From positions 1-64,000 of the forward strand of contig CAMAWD010000018.1 of assembly GCA_945861785.1 (NCBI GenBank): DNA of 64,000 nt, written 5' to 3'. Numbering within the stretch: position 1 is the first letter of the stretch; the number at the start of each line of letters is the position of its first letter. Made by a program: the position numbers and the translations under genes. Shown here piece by piece: positions 16,468 through 25,136 of this stretch. The notes below the pieces were generated by a model. That model did not search any database and was not told where the DNA came from. It worked only from the letters and a program-made list of their open reading frames with translations. This stretch comes from Rhodoferax sp. OV413. GTDB lineage: Bacteria; Pseudomonadota; Gammaproteobacteria; Burkholderiales; Burkholderiaceae_C.

Positions 16468-18660
16468 ATGGAAACCACGGTCGTCCCCGGAATCTGTCGC
16501 AACTGCCTGGCCTACTGCCCGATCCTCGTCACGGTCGAGGACGGACGTGCGGTCCATGTCACCGGCGACCCTCAGGCACCCGCCTTCGATGGGTACAGCT
16601 GCCCCAAGGGCCGCGCGCTGCCGGCGCAGCACAATGACCCGGCGCGCCTGACGCATTGCCTGCAACGCCAGGCGGACGGGAACTTCGCCAGGATCGACTC
16701 CAGCCTGGCCATGGACCAGGTGGCTGCGAAAGTGCAGGAGGTGCTGGCCCGGCATGGGCCGCGTGCGGTCGCCATGTACCGTGGCAGCGGGCAGGTGTCG
16801 CACCCCAGCAGCGCACCCATCATGGGCGCCTGGCTGCGCGCCATTGGTTCGCGCATGAATTTTTCCGCCGCCAGCATCGACAAGCCGGCCGAATACACCT
16901 CGGTGGCCATGCACGGCAACTGGCATGCCGGGCTGCAGACCTTTGAGACGTCCGACACCTGGATCATGGTGGGTGCCAATCCTGTGATTGCCAAATCCAA
17001 TGGTGGCCCGCTCAACAACCCTGGCACGCGGTTGAAGGAGGCGCAGCAACGCGGCATGCAACTGGTGGTGATCGATCCACGCCGTACCGAGACCGCGAAA
17101 CGCGCGGCCGTCCACCTGCAGCTGCGCCCGGGCACGGACGCGGTGCTGCTGGCCGGGCTGATCCACATCATCCTCGCCGATGGCCTGCTGGATGCCGATT
17201 TCGTGGCCGCGAATGCGGTTGGCCTCGACGCATTGCGCGATGGGGTGGCGCGGTACACCCCCGGGTTTGTCGCAGGCGTGGCGGATGTGCCGGTGGACAA
17301 GCTGCTGACCGCGGCGCGCATCTTCGGCAGTGGCAAGCGGGGAGGTGTCGTATGTTCAACCGGGCCAAGCTTTTCCACCCACAGCAACCTGAGCTACTAC
17401 CTGGCACTTTGTCTGAACACGCTGTGTGGCCGCTGGGCGCGCGAGGGCGACAACGCACCCAACCCGAATGTCCTGTTGCCCGCGTTTCAGCCGCGGGCCC
17501 AGCCGTATGCGCCCTACCCGGTGGTCAGCGACCGGCCGATGCGGGTGCACGGTCTGATGGAGAACGCAAGCGGTGTGCCCACCGCGGCCCTGGCCGATGA
17601 AATTCTGTTGGACGGTGACGGGCAGATCAAGGTGCTGCTGTGCCTGGGCGGCAACCCGGTGCTGGCCTGGCCGGACCAGGAAAAGACCGAGGCGGCGCTG
17701 CGCAAGCTCGAATTGCTGGTGGTGCTGGACTACCGGATGACTGCGACCGCGCAGTTTGCCCACTACGTGGTTCCGCCGCCGCTGTCGCTCGAATTGCCGG
17801 GCACGACCCAGATGGTCGAATCTCTCAAGTACTACGGTGTGTCGCGCGGGTACGCCATGCCCTGGGCGCAATACACGCCGGCCATCGCGCGTGTGCCTGC
17901 AGGCTCCGACCTGCTTGACGATGGAGCCTTCTTCTTTGGGCTGGCCCAGCGCATGGGGCTGCAGCTGGACTGGGTCAACCAGCGTGGCCAGGGGCCCAAT
18001 CTGGAAGGACCGTCACAGACCATTCGGCTTGACATGGCGCGTGTGCCGACCACCGACGACATGATCGGCCTGGCGTGCAGCGACGCGCGGGTGCCGCTGG
18101 ACGTGGTGAAGTCCCATGTCCACGGCAAGGTCTACGATCTGGACGTCCGGGTGTTGCCGCGCGAACCAGGTTGCAGCGCCATGCTGCAATTGGGTGACCC
18201 GACGATGCTGCAGGAGCTGCGCGACCTGCAACCCGCCAGCGCACAGTGGGTGGCCGACCCGGCGTTTCCGCTCACGCTGGTATGCCGGCGCGCCAACAAC
18301 TTCATGAACTCGGTCGGAGCCGGTTTGGCTGATCTCGACCGCGGGCGCACCCATACGCCGGCATGTATGCATCCGCAGGACCTCGCCGCACTGGGGATCC
18401 CTGAAGGTGCGTTGATCGAGGTGCGTTCGCGCCACGGCACGATGCTGGCGCGAGTAGAGGCCGACGACAGCCTGCGGATTGGCCTGGTTTCTGTGGTCCA
18501 CGGGTTCGGTGGTTCTGCGACACATGCCGGGCCGGATGACGATTTGCCCCTGGGCTCGGTGACCCGGCTTGTGGGCATGGATGAACGCGATCCGATCAGC
18601 GGCATTCCGCGCATGAGCGCCTTGCCGATTGCGGTCAGGGCCACTCCGTCGCGCGGTTGA
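16468..18660 (+). CDS. Molybdopterin (bis-MGD) oxidoreductase with one [4Fe-4S] cluster
   Basis: This 730-residue DMSO-reductase-superfamily protein begins with the cluster motif Cys10-x2-Cys13-x3-Cys17-x27-Cys45, followed by the Mo-cofactor domains. A Gly-Ala-Asn-Pro motif lies near 170, the RPGTDAVLLAG segment near 214-224, and the cofactor-binding C-terminal beta-barrel ends the chain. No Tat signal is seen, so it is probably cytoplasmic. No partner subunit is adjacent. It could hydroxylate, reduce or hydrate an intermediate; relatives include formate dehydrogenase-, acetylene hydratase- and phenylacetyl-CoA oxidoreductase-like enzymes. The stop is three bases from that of the convergent TetR gene. 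Confidence 0.88.
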   Translation: METTVVPGICRNCLAYCPILVTVEDGRAVHVTGDPQAPAFDGYSCPKGRALPAQHNDPARLTHCLQRQADGNFARIDSSLAMDQVAAKVQEVLARHGPRAVAMYRGSGQVSHPSSAPIMGAWLRAIGSRMNFSAASIDKPAEYTSVAMHGNWHAGLQTFETSDTWIMVGANPVIAKSNGGPLNNPGTRLKEAQQRGMQLVVIDPRRTETAKRAAVHLQLRPGTDAVLLAGLIHIILADGLLDADFVAANAVGLDALRDGVARYTPGFVAGVADVPVDKLLTAARIFGSGKRGGVVCSTGPSFSTHSNLSYYLALCLNTLCGRWAREGDNAPNPNVLLPAFQPRAQPYAPYPVVSDRPMRVHGLMENASGVPTAALADEILLDGDGQIKVLLCLGGNPVLAWPDQEKTEAALRKLELLVVLDYRMTATAQFAHYVVPPPLSLELPGTTQMVESLKYYGVSRGYAMPWAQYTPAIARVPAGSDLLDDGAFFFGLAQRMGLQLDWVNQRGQGPNLEGPSQTIRLDMARVPTTDDMIGLACSDARVPLDVVKSHVHGKVYDLDVRVLPREPGCSAMLQLGDPTMLQELRDLQPASAQWVADPAFPLTLVCRRANNFMNSVGAGLADLDRGRTHTPACMHPQDLAALGIPEGALIEVRSRHGTMLARVEADDSLRIGLVSVVHGFGGSATHAGPDDDLPLGSVTRLVGMDERDPISGIPRMSALPIAVRATPSRG

Positions 18661-18663
18661 TGG

Positions 18664-19434
18664 TTATGCCTTTTCGGCGACGCTCGCCGTGGTGGCGGCG
18701 CCCAGTTGCTTGCCCGGCTGCGTCATGCCGGCGGGGCCATTCTCGAGGCGCGCAGCCACGCGTTCGAGCCGGCGCACGACCTCGCCCAGATCCTGTTCCC
18801 CCCCGGCTTTCGGCGTGGCGGTATCCGCCCGCATGCCGCGGAAAATGACGGTGGCAATCCCGTCCGTCACATCGTCGACCGAAAAGTCACCCTCGCCGCG
18901 AATATAGGCCCACGTCTGATGCTCGATGCAACCAAAAATCATGTCACGCAGCAGGTTGATCGGAACGTCGCCGCGCAACTCGCCGGTCTGCACGCCCTCG
19001 CGCAACACCTCCGCGACCTGGGCCGTAAAGCGCCGGTTCAGTTCGAAGATGGACATCGACCGGTAGGCCGGGTCGGGCCGCAGGTCAAGCAGCACAAAAC
19101 GTGTCAGTGCGGGTTCCCGGCGTACCAGCGACAAGTTGCGCCAGACCAGCTGACGCAGTGCCTCCAGCGTGCCACGACCACTCACGCTGCGGTGGTCTTC
19201 GCGCAGCATTTCGTCAAACCACTGCTCTGCCACTTTGATCAGCAGGTCGCGCTTACTGTCGAAATACTTGTAGATCGTGGCTTCTGAAATGCCGCACCGC
19301 TCGGCCACCTCGGTGGTGACGAGGTTGTTGTGTCCTTTTTCCGCGAGCATGGCGCGGGTGACCGACATGATCTTGGAGATGCGTTCGTCGCGTGGCAGTC
19401 GTCGGGTGGTGGGGCGGGTGCGCGGGGGCGGCAT
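18664..19434 (-). CDS. TetR-family transcriptional regulator
   Basis: This 256-residue protein has an N-terminal helix-turn-helix (about residues 20-68, with VTTEVAERCGISEATIYKYFDSK) and a helical ligand-binding domain, plus a longer than usual C-terminal tail. Such regulators in CoA-catabolic clusters are usually repressors released by acyl-CoA ligands. It is transcribed away from the SDR-crotonase pair, and the 224-base region between them contains a near-perfect 18-bp palindrome. It is the only TetR gene in the window. Whether it also binds the recurring GTAT-N6-ATAY motif is unknown. Confidence 0.92.
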   Translation of the reverse strand: MPPPRTRPTTRRLPRDERISKIMSVTRAMLAEKGHNNLVTTEVAERCGISEATIYKYFDSKRDLLIKVAEQWFDEMLREDHRSVSGRGTLEALRQLVWRNLSLVRREPALTRFVLLDLRPDPAYRSMSIFELNRRFTAQVAEVLREGVQTGELRGDVPINLLRDMIFGCIEHQTWAYIRGEGDFSVDDVTDGIATVIFRGMRADTATPKAGGEQDLGEVVRRLERVAARLENGPAGMTQPGKQLGAATTASVAEKA

Positions 19435-19556
19435 GTGGCAGTGGGATCGTGGTGCGTTGAGGCTTGCATTATGGTGCGCCCGGCGCAGTCATTGGCGGCA
19501 AGCGCCATCATTTTCACCCCGCAGCGGCTTGAGTGGACAACTTTTCCGCTTCTATA

Positions 19557-19574
19557 TAATAACCTAGCTTATTA
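19557..19574. promoter_or_regulatory. 18-bp palindrome, candidate TetR operator
   Basis: TAATAACCTAGCTTATTA has six-base arms TAATAA/TTATTA and a CTAG centre; only one central base pair breaks the symmetry. It overlaps a TATAAT-like hexamer (19555-19560) and lies between the divergent tetR and SDR genes, the usual place for an autoregulatory operator. Confidence 0.6.
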
Positions 19575-19658
19575 CATTCTCATCGTGCACAGGCGCTTCA
19601 TCCCCGTTGGCCCCGAGGCATGCGCGGCTGTTCCAACCTGATACTTTCCGGAGCGACC

Positions 19659-20537
19659 ATGCCATACCAATCCGTGTTTCGCGATGACCTGTTTGCCGGC
19701 CAGACAGTCATCGTCACCGGCGGCGGCAGTGGCATCGGCCGCTGCACGGCCCATGAGCTTGCGGCCTTGGGCGCGCATGTGGCACTGGTGGGGCGCACCG
19801 CGGAGAAGCTCGAGGCGGTGCGGGCGGAAATCCTGCAGGACGGCGGCAGCGCCAGCACCCATGTGTGCGACATCCGCGACGAACTGGCCGTGGGCACCAC
19901 CATCGACGCCGTGCTGCAGCTGCGCGGGCGACTCGACGGCCTGGTCAACAACGCCGGCGGACAGTACCGCACCGCCATGAAGACGATTTCGACCAAGGGC
20001 TTCGAGGCGGTGGTGCGCAGCAACCTGACCGGTGGTTTCATCTTCATGCGCGAGGCCTACCTGCGATGGATGGAGGCGAATGGCGGTGCCATCGTCAACA
20101 TCATCGCCGATATCTGGAACGGCTGGCCCGACTTTGCGCACTCCGGGGCGGCCCGCGGCGGCATGCTCACACTCACAGAGACGGCGGCCTGCGAATGGGC
20201 CGCTTCGGGCGTGCGCGTCAATACCGTGGCGCCTGGCGGCATTGCGTCCAGCGGCTTCGACACCTACTCGCCAGAGGCCAAGGCCAAGATACTGGAGTTT
20301 CCCCAGCGTGTGCCGCTGCAGCGTTACGGCACCGAGTCCGAAGTGTCGGCGGCCATCGTGTACCTGCTTTCGCCTGCGGCGGCCTACATCACGGGAAGCT
20401 GCATACGGGTCGATGGTGGAACACCGAATGCACGCACCACCTGGAACCTCGAACCGCATCACCGCAGCAAGCCCTTCGAGGCCTTCCACCGCGCCAGCCT
20501 TCCCAAACTCCTCACTGAAGGGATCCCCACGCCATGA
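19659..20537 (+). CDS. SDR-family enoyl/dienoyl-CoA reductase-like protein
   Basis: This 292-residue short-chain dehydrogenase has the cofactor motif TGGGSGIGR and the NNAG motif. The classical Tyr-x3-Lys site is replaced: the aligned stretch reads His-Ser-Gly-Ala-Ala-Arg, as in the branch that includes peroxisomal 2,4-dienoyl-CoA reductases, but with Arg in place of Lys. It probably reduces an unsaturated acyl-CoA, or may have lost activity. The ATG at 19659 has CGGAG upstream. Its stop overlaps the next ATG (ATGA), so it is coupled to the crotonase gene. Confidence 0.87.
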   Translation: MPYQSVFRDDLFAGQTVIVTGGGSGIGRCTAHELAALGAHVALVGRTAEKLEAVRAEILQDGGSASTHVCDIRDELAVGTTIDAVLQLRGRLDGLVNNAGGQYRTAMKTISTKGFEAVVRSNLTGGFIFMREAYLRWMEANGGAIVNIIADIWNGWPDFAHSGAARGGMLTLTETAACEWAASGVRVNTVAPGGIASSGFDTYSPEAKAKILEFPQRVPLQRYGTESEVSAAIVYLLSPAAAYITGSCIRVDGGTPNARTTWNLEPHHRSKPFEAFHRASLPKLLTEGIPTP

Positions 20538-21325
20538 CACATCCATCCTCCATTCGCGTCGAGATGCAGGCCGGCCTGGCCATCGTCAACCTGGCGCAGC
20601 CGGAACGCGGCAACCCCATCGACGGTGACATGGGGCGTGACTTCAGGCAGGTCTTCATGGACTTGTGGAATGAACCCAGCCTGCGGGCGGTGCTGCTGCG
20701 CGCTGATGGCAAGAACTTCAGTTTTGGTGGCGACCTGAAGACCTTCCATCCGCAACTGGACAAGCTCGCACCATTGGTCCGCGCGTGGACGGCCGATTTC
20801 CACATGGGGCTGCAACGTGCCTGGCAGTTGCCGGTGCCCATCGTGGTGGCGGTGCAGGGCTGGGCCATGGGCGGCGCGGCGGCGATGATGGCCGGCTGCG
20901 ACATCGTGATGGCGGGTGAGTCCACCAAGATCGGCTCGGCCTTCGCCAAGATCGGCTTCAGCTGCGATTCGGGCTCCAGCGTCGCGTTCACCGGGCGCAT
21001 GGGCGTGGCGCGGGCACGCCGCTTTGTCATGCTGGGCGAGGTGCTGGGCAGCCAGGAGGCGTTGCAAACTGGCCTGGTGGACCGGGTGGTTCCGGATGCC
21101 GACTTGCAGGCCCAGGCGCTGGCGCTGGCCCAGGAGTTCGCCGACGGCCCGACGCTCGCCTATGGCGAGATCAAGCGCCTGTTCCTGCGCGCCGGTGCAG
21201 CGCACCTGGAGTCGCAGCTGGAGGTGGAGGCCATGGCGCTGGCGCGTGTGGCATTGAGCGCCGACGCGAAGGAGGGCATCGCCGCCCAGGTCGAGCGTCG
21301 CAAGCCGGTGTTTCGCGGCTGTTAG
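20534..21325 (+). CDS. Enoyl-CoA hydratase/isomerase family
   Basis: This 263-residue crotonase has FSFGGDLKTF at the first oxyanion position and the GWAMGGAAAMMAGCD helix at the second. The catalytic region reads Ala-Lys-Ile-Gly-Phe-Ser-Cys-Asp-Ser-Gly, so the hydratase glutamates are not obvious and an isomerase or other activity is possible. It starts within the stop of the preceding SDR gene (ATGA), forming a two-gene unit. Confidence 0.9.
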   Translation: MTHPSSIRVEMQAGLAIVNLAQPERGNPIDGDMGRDFRQVFMDLWNEPSLRAVLLRADGKNFSFGGDLKTFHPQLDKLAPLVRAWTADFHMGLQRAWQLPVPIVVAVQGWAMGGAAAMMAGCDIVMAGESTKIGSAFAKIGFSCDSGSSVAFTGRMGVARARRFVMLGEVLGSQEALQTGLVDRVVPDADLQAQALALAQEFADGPTLAYGEIKRLFLRAGAAHLESQLEVEAMALARVALSADAKEGIAAQVERRKPVFRGC

Positions 21326-21404
21326 TGGCCGGCGCGCGGCGCGGCCGGGCTGGATGGCTGGTGCCGGGCGAGGGCGAGGACCGAAGCCGGTAGCGACGCA
21401 GTCT

Positions 21405-21860
21405 TCATGCCTGCGACTTCCTGAGCATCAGCGCCTGGCGGGTGAACGTGACCACCTCTTCGCCGCGCTGGTTGAAGCCCTGGTGGTGGAAGGTGATGAT
21501 GCCGGCCCCGGGGCGGGAATGGCTGGCGCGTGATTCCAGCACGGTCGTCTTGGCGCGGATTGTGTCCCCGGCGAACACCGGTTTCGGAAACCGCACATCG
21601 TTCATGCCGAGGTTGGCTATGGTGGTGCCCAGAGTGGTGTCCTGCACCGACAGTCCGATCACCAGACCCATCGTGAACACGCTGTTGACCAAGGGTTTGC
21701 CGAACTCGGTCCCCTTGCAATACTCGGCGTCGATGTGGATCGCGGCAGGGTTGTAGGTCGCGCCGCAGAACCAGACGTTGTCGGCTTCGGTGACGGTACG
21801 GCGGATCTCGTGCGCGAATTCCTGCCCGATCGTGAACTGCTCGAACCACAAGCCCGCCAT
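21405..21860 (-). CDS. MaoC-like (R)-specific enoyl-CoA hydratase
   Basis: This 151-residue hot-dog-fold protein begins Met-Ala-Gly-Leu-Trp-Phe-Glu-Gln. It has the hydratase-2 elements: Asn-Pro-Ala-Ala-Ile-His-Ile-Asp with the catalytic Asn/His-type loop, and the FAGDTIRAKTTVLES strand typical of MaoC. It hydrates trans-2-enoyl-CoA with R stereochemistry or acts on branched 2-enoyl-CoA. It is transcribed away from the MDR gene, with an ATAT-N6-ATAC palindrome between them. Its sequence explains the truncated remnant at 12072-12194. Confidence 0.9.
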   Translation of the reverse strand: MAGLWFEQFTIGQEFAHEIRRTVTEADNVWFCGATYNPAAIHIDAEYCKGTEFGKPLVNSVFTMGLVIGLSVQDTTLGTTIANLGMNDVRFPKPVFAGDTIRAKTTVLESRASHSRPGAGIITFHHQGFNQRGEEVVTFTRQALMLRKSQA

Positions 21861-21900
21861 GGATGTCCTTTTGTTGCAGCGCGTCTCGACAACGCATTTA

Positions 21901-21914
21901 ATATGTCAGCATAC
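21901..21914. promoter_or_regulatory. GTAT-N6-ATAY palindrome (minus-strand GTATGCTGACATAT)
   Basis: ATATGTCAGCATAC lies in the 119-base divergent gap between the MaoC and MDR genes, 40 bases before one start and 65 before the other. It matches the recurring motif perfectly and shares the GTATGCTG core with the copies at 26759 and 32187. Confidence 0.55.
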
Positions 21915-21979
21915 TATAACAAACGCGTAAGATTGACGGTTCACATTGCAGCCACTTGGAGATGATCCTGAAGAACACC

Positions 21980-22984
21980 ATGAACCGCCAGGTCGTGCTG
22001 GTATCCCGGCCCGACGGCATCCCGCAGGCATCCGATTTCGCGATCCTGCAGACACCGATACCGGCGGTCGCCGACGGCCAGGTGCTGGTGCGCAACATCT
22101 ACCTGTCGGTGGAGCCGGCCATGCGGGGCTGGGTCAGCGCGGTGCGCAACTACTCGGAGCCGGTGGCCATTGGCGCCGTGATGCGGTCCTTCACCGTGGG
22201 CCGGGTGGTCGAGTCGCGGAATCCCGGGTACCGGGTGGGGGACCACGTGACCGGGCTGCTGGGCTGGCAGGACTACGCGTTGGTCGATGCTGCGGTGGTC
22301 CTGCGCAAGATCGACGCCACGGATCTGCCGGTCTCCACCGCGCTGGGTGTTCTGGGCATCAACGGCGCCACTGCGCACTATGGCTTGTTGGCACTTGGCA
22401 CGCCGAAGGCGGGCGAGACCGTGGTGGTGTCGACCGCGGCGGGGTCGGTGGGGTCCTGCGTCGGCCAGATCGCGGCCATCAAGGGATGTCGAACCGTGGG
22501 CATCGCTGGCGGTGCGCGCAAGGCAGGCCTTTGTCGGAGCGCGTTCGGGTTTGACGCAACGGTCGACTACAAGGCCGATGGTTGGCAGCAGGCGCTGGCG
22601 GCGGCCTGCCCGCAGGGTGTGGATGTCTACTTCGACAACACGGCCGGGCCGATCAGCGATGCCGTGATGGAGCGGCTCAATGTGGGTGCGCGGGTGGTCG
22701 TCTGCGGCACCGCGTCCGTGCCCAGTTGGGACCCCGCGCCGATCGGGCCGCGCGTCGAACGCCACCTGCTGGTCAAACGCGCCCGCATGCAGGGTTTTGT
22801 CATCTTCGACCACGCCGACCAGCACGAGGCCGCCTACCGGGACATTGCCGCGTGGATACGCGCGGGCAAGGTCAAATACCTGGAGGATGTGCAACAGGGC
22901 ATCGAACATGCACCTGACGCCATCGCAGGTTTGTACCGCGGCGACAACCTGGGCAAACGCCTGATTCATATTGACCAAGCGTGA
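21980..22984 (+). CDS. NADP-dependent medium-chain reductase (CurA/YncB-like)
   Basis: This 334-residue zinc-free MDR protein has the leukotriene B4 12-hydroxydehydrogenase/CurA hallmarks: Tyr-Leu-Ser-Val-Glu-Pro-Ala-Met-Arg-Gly-Trp near residue 38, the nucleotide-binding AAGSVGSCVGQIA segment and YFDNTAG. It should reduce an alpha,beta-unsaturated carbonyl using NADPH. I start at the ATG at 21980 because the sequence there matches family N-termini. An in-frame ATG at 21962 sits too close to its GGAG. Confidence 0.87.
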   Translation: MNRQVVLVSRPDGIPQASDFAILQTPIPAVADGQVLVRNIYLSVEPAMRGWVSAVRNYSEPVAIGAVMRSFTVGRVVESRNPGYRVGDHVTGLLGWQDYALVDAAVVLRKIDATDLPVSTALGVLGINGATAHYGLLALGTPKAGETVVVSTAAGSVGSCVGQIAAIKGCRTVGIAGGARKAGLCRSAFGFDATVDYKADGWQQALAAACPQGVDVYFDNTAGPISDAVMERLNVGARVVVCGTASVPSWDPAPIGPRVERHLLVKRARMQGFVIFDHADQHEAAYRDIAAWIRAGKVKYLEDVQQGIEHAPDAIAGLYRGDNLGKRLIHIDQA

Positions 22985-22996
22985 GTCCGGATTAAA

Positions 22997-23010
22997 GTAT
23001 TCAAGCATAC
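22997..23010. promoter_or_regulatory. GTAT-N6-ATAC palindrome before an orphan start
   Basis: GTATTCAAGCATAC is a perfect match to the recurring motif. It lies 18 bases before a strong ribosome site and ATG (23028) whose gene body has been deleted. Confidence 0.55.
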
Positions 23011-23027
23011 TCATCGAAGGAGACGCC

Positions 23028-23068
23028 ATGAGATCGATGCCATGGTGGCTTGATCGCGGCCCCTGCGA
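23028..23068 (+). pseudogene. 5' end of a lost gene
   Basis: AAGGAG is followed at the right spacing by ATG 23028 and about 14 codons (Met-Arg-Ser-Met-Pro-Trp-Trp-Leu). The sequence then becomes the antisense of a ligase whose own 3' end is missing. The frame continues to 23234 only as antisense of that ligase. A deletion joined the beginning of this gene to the truncated ligase, leaving an operator and ribosome site with no gene. Confidence 0.45.
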
Positions 23069-24267
23069 TCAGGCGTTGCAACGCGACTTCTGGGCTTCGG
23101 TAGCGGCATTGCCCGGGCGCAGCACGACCACCGCCTTGATGGCCTGCCCCCATTTTGCCGACGGCACACCGATCACCGCCACTTCCGAGACCGCTGGATG
23201 GCCGTACAAGGCGTTTTCCACCTCCGCCGGGTAGACGTTTTCGCCACCGGTGATGATCATCTCCTTGATCCGGTCCTGCACGTAGACGAAACCATCCGCG
23301 TCGAGGTATCCGGCGTCACCGGTGCGAAGCCAGCCTTGTGCGTCAAGGGTCTGGGCTGTTTCACGCGGCAGGTTGAGGTACCCGGCCATGTTCGAACTGG
23401 AGCGCGTGACGATTTCGCCCACGGTCCCCACGGGGACCGGCTTGCCGTCGAAGTCCCGAATGACCAGTTCGACGCCTGGCAGCGCCTTGCCGGCCGAGCG
23501 CATGTGCGGCATGTCGTCCAGTGTGTGGTCATCGGGTGCCAGAGCGACGATGCTGCTTGTGGTCTCGGTCTGACCGTATGACTGCACGAATTTGCACTTG
23601 AATACCTGCATGCCCTCGCGCAGCAGGTCCAGAGGGATCGGGGAGGTTCCGTAGTAAATGTATTGGAGTGAGTTGAAGTCGACCCGGCCTGCATCGGGCT
23701 CCTGCAACACGAGGCGCATGGCGGACGGGACCAGCGCGAGCCGGGTCACGCGGAAACGTGGCACGGCGTCTAACACGCCGCGCGGTGTGAATTCGCGCAG
23801 CATGACCTGGGTGCATCCGGGATACAGGCCGCGGGTCACCCAGCCGAAGCCCCCTACGTGGAACATTGCCGATGTGACCAGGCTGACGTCGTCGGAGCGC
23901 CACTGGTTCCAGTCTGGCCATCCCGCCTTGCACTCGAGACCCGGCAAGCTGCGCAGATTGCGATGCGTCAGAAGGACTCCTTTGGGGCGCCCGGTGGTCC
24001 CGGACGTATAGATCAGGATCGATGTGTCGTGCGGCCGAGACGCATGCCGGATGGGCGTGTTCGACTGACGAGCGCGCCAGCCTTGATAGTCCAACCAGGG
24101 TGTGTCGGCTGTTCCCCCCAAGCTCACCAGTTTATGCAGTCCGGGGATGTCACATGTGCTCCAGGCCGGATATCAGCTGCCAGGAGACCGTGGGCGACAG
24201 CATTGGATCTGCATTCGAGTTCGGCGAATGAAAGCGACTCATCGCCGCACAGGAAGGCCACTCTCCT
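23069..24267 (-). pseudogene. AMP-forming acyl-CoA ligase, broken (internal and 3' deletions)
   Basis: Two blocks of one ligase gene are visible. The first (about 24151-24267) encodes the early Val-Ala-Phe-Leu-Cys-Gly-Asp-Glu and Arg-Pro-Gly-Ala-His-Val region. Translation then shifts frame, and residues equivalent to about 50-125 are absent. The second block (23069-24127) holds the P-loop YTSGTTGRPKG, the Tyr-Gly-Gln-Thr-Glu motif and the MIITGGENVYP hinge. It ends early, without the PRxxxGK lysine motif. Both catalytic halves are damaged, so this is a pseudogene, although the second block alone still reads as a 352-codon open frame. Confidence 0.75.
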
Positions 24268-25048
24268 TGTTTCGATTGAAGAGGGAATCGCCCGGCTGAC
24301 CTTCAACAGGCCCGATGTACGCAATGCCTTGAGCCCGGAGGTGGTCGAGAGCATGCTCGCCTTCCTTCTGCGCGCTCAGTCAGACCGCAGTATCCGTTGC
24401 ATCTTGCTGGCCGGTGCGGGCAAACATTTCATGGCAGGCGGCGACGTCAAGAGCTTCGCCCTGATGGCGCAGCAAGACTCCCAGGAGCGACGCCAAACAT
24501 TTGAAGTGCGCATCAACAAGGGTAGCCAGATCTTTGCCGTCATGCAGCGATTGCCTCAACCCGTCGTGTGTTGTGTTTCCGGCGCAGTCGCGGGGGCGGG
24601 GATGGGTTTTGTTGGCGCCTCCGATCTGGTCATCACATCCGACAATGCCACTTTCGTGATGGCCTACGTGAACATCGGCGTTTCTCTGGATGCTGCCACC
24701 TCATACTATCTGCCGCGTGCCATTGGCCTCAAGCGCGCCAAGACGATGGCCCTGATGGGGCGACCGATCGACGCCAAGACAGCCCTCGAATATGGCCTGG
24801 TGGATTGGGTTGTTGCCGAGGATGAACTTCAGTCCGAGGCAGAGAAGATCGCCAGGACATTGGCTAGCGGTCCATCGGTCGCTATCGCCCAGATCAAATC
24901 GCTGATGAACCAGTCGCTCAACAGTACCTTGGCCGAGCAACTGGCCGCCGAGACGGTTGGCATGGGCGTATCGGCTGCTACCGAAGATTTCATCGAGGGC
25001 CCCAAATCCTTCCTGGAGAAGCGCAAGGCCCGGTTCCAGGGGCGCTGA
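24203..25048 (+). CDS. Enoyl-CoA hydratase family, start lost by rearrangement
   Basis: The crotonase fold is complete from Leu-Val-Ser-Ile-Glu-Glu-Gly (about 24259) to the end: Phe-Met-Ala-Gly-Gly-Asp-Val, then GAVAGAGMGFVGASD and VNIGVSLDAATSYYLPR. No ATG precedes it in the right place. The nearest in-frame start is TTG 24203 without a ribosome site, which would add about 19 unrelated residues. The first few codons appear to have been replaced at a junction with the ligase fragment on the other strand. It may be silent or poorly translated. Confidence 0.7.
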   Translation: MDLHSSSANESDSSPHRKATLLVSIEEGIARLTFNRPDVRNALSPEVVESMLAFLLRAQSDRSIRCILLAGAGKHFMAGGDVKSFALMAQQDSQERRQTFEVRINKGSQIFAVMQRLPQPVVCCVSGAVAGAGMGFVGASDLVITSDNATFVMAYVNIGVSLDAATSYYLPRAIGLKRAKTMALMGRPIDAKTALEYGLVDWVVAEDELQSEAEKIARTLASGPSVAIAQIKSLMNQSLNSTLAEQLAAETVGMGVSAATEDFIEGPKSFLEKRKARFQGR

Positions 25049-25136
25049 GCCTGCGGTCGGCGCGGGACCAGGAACAGCCAGTACCGCACCGACCGTGGTT
25101 GTCTTCGGTTCCCTATCTGGGGCGGGGAAGTTATTC

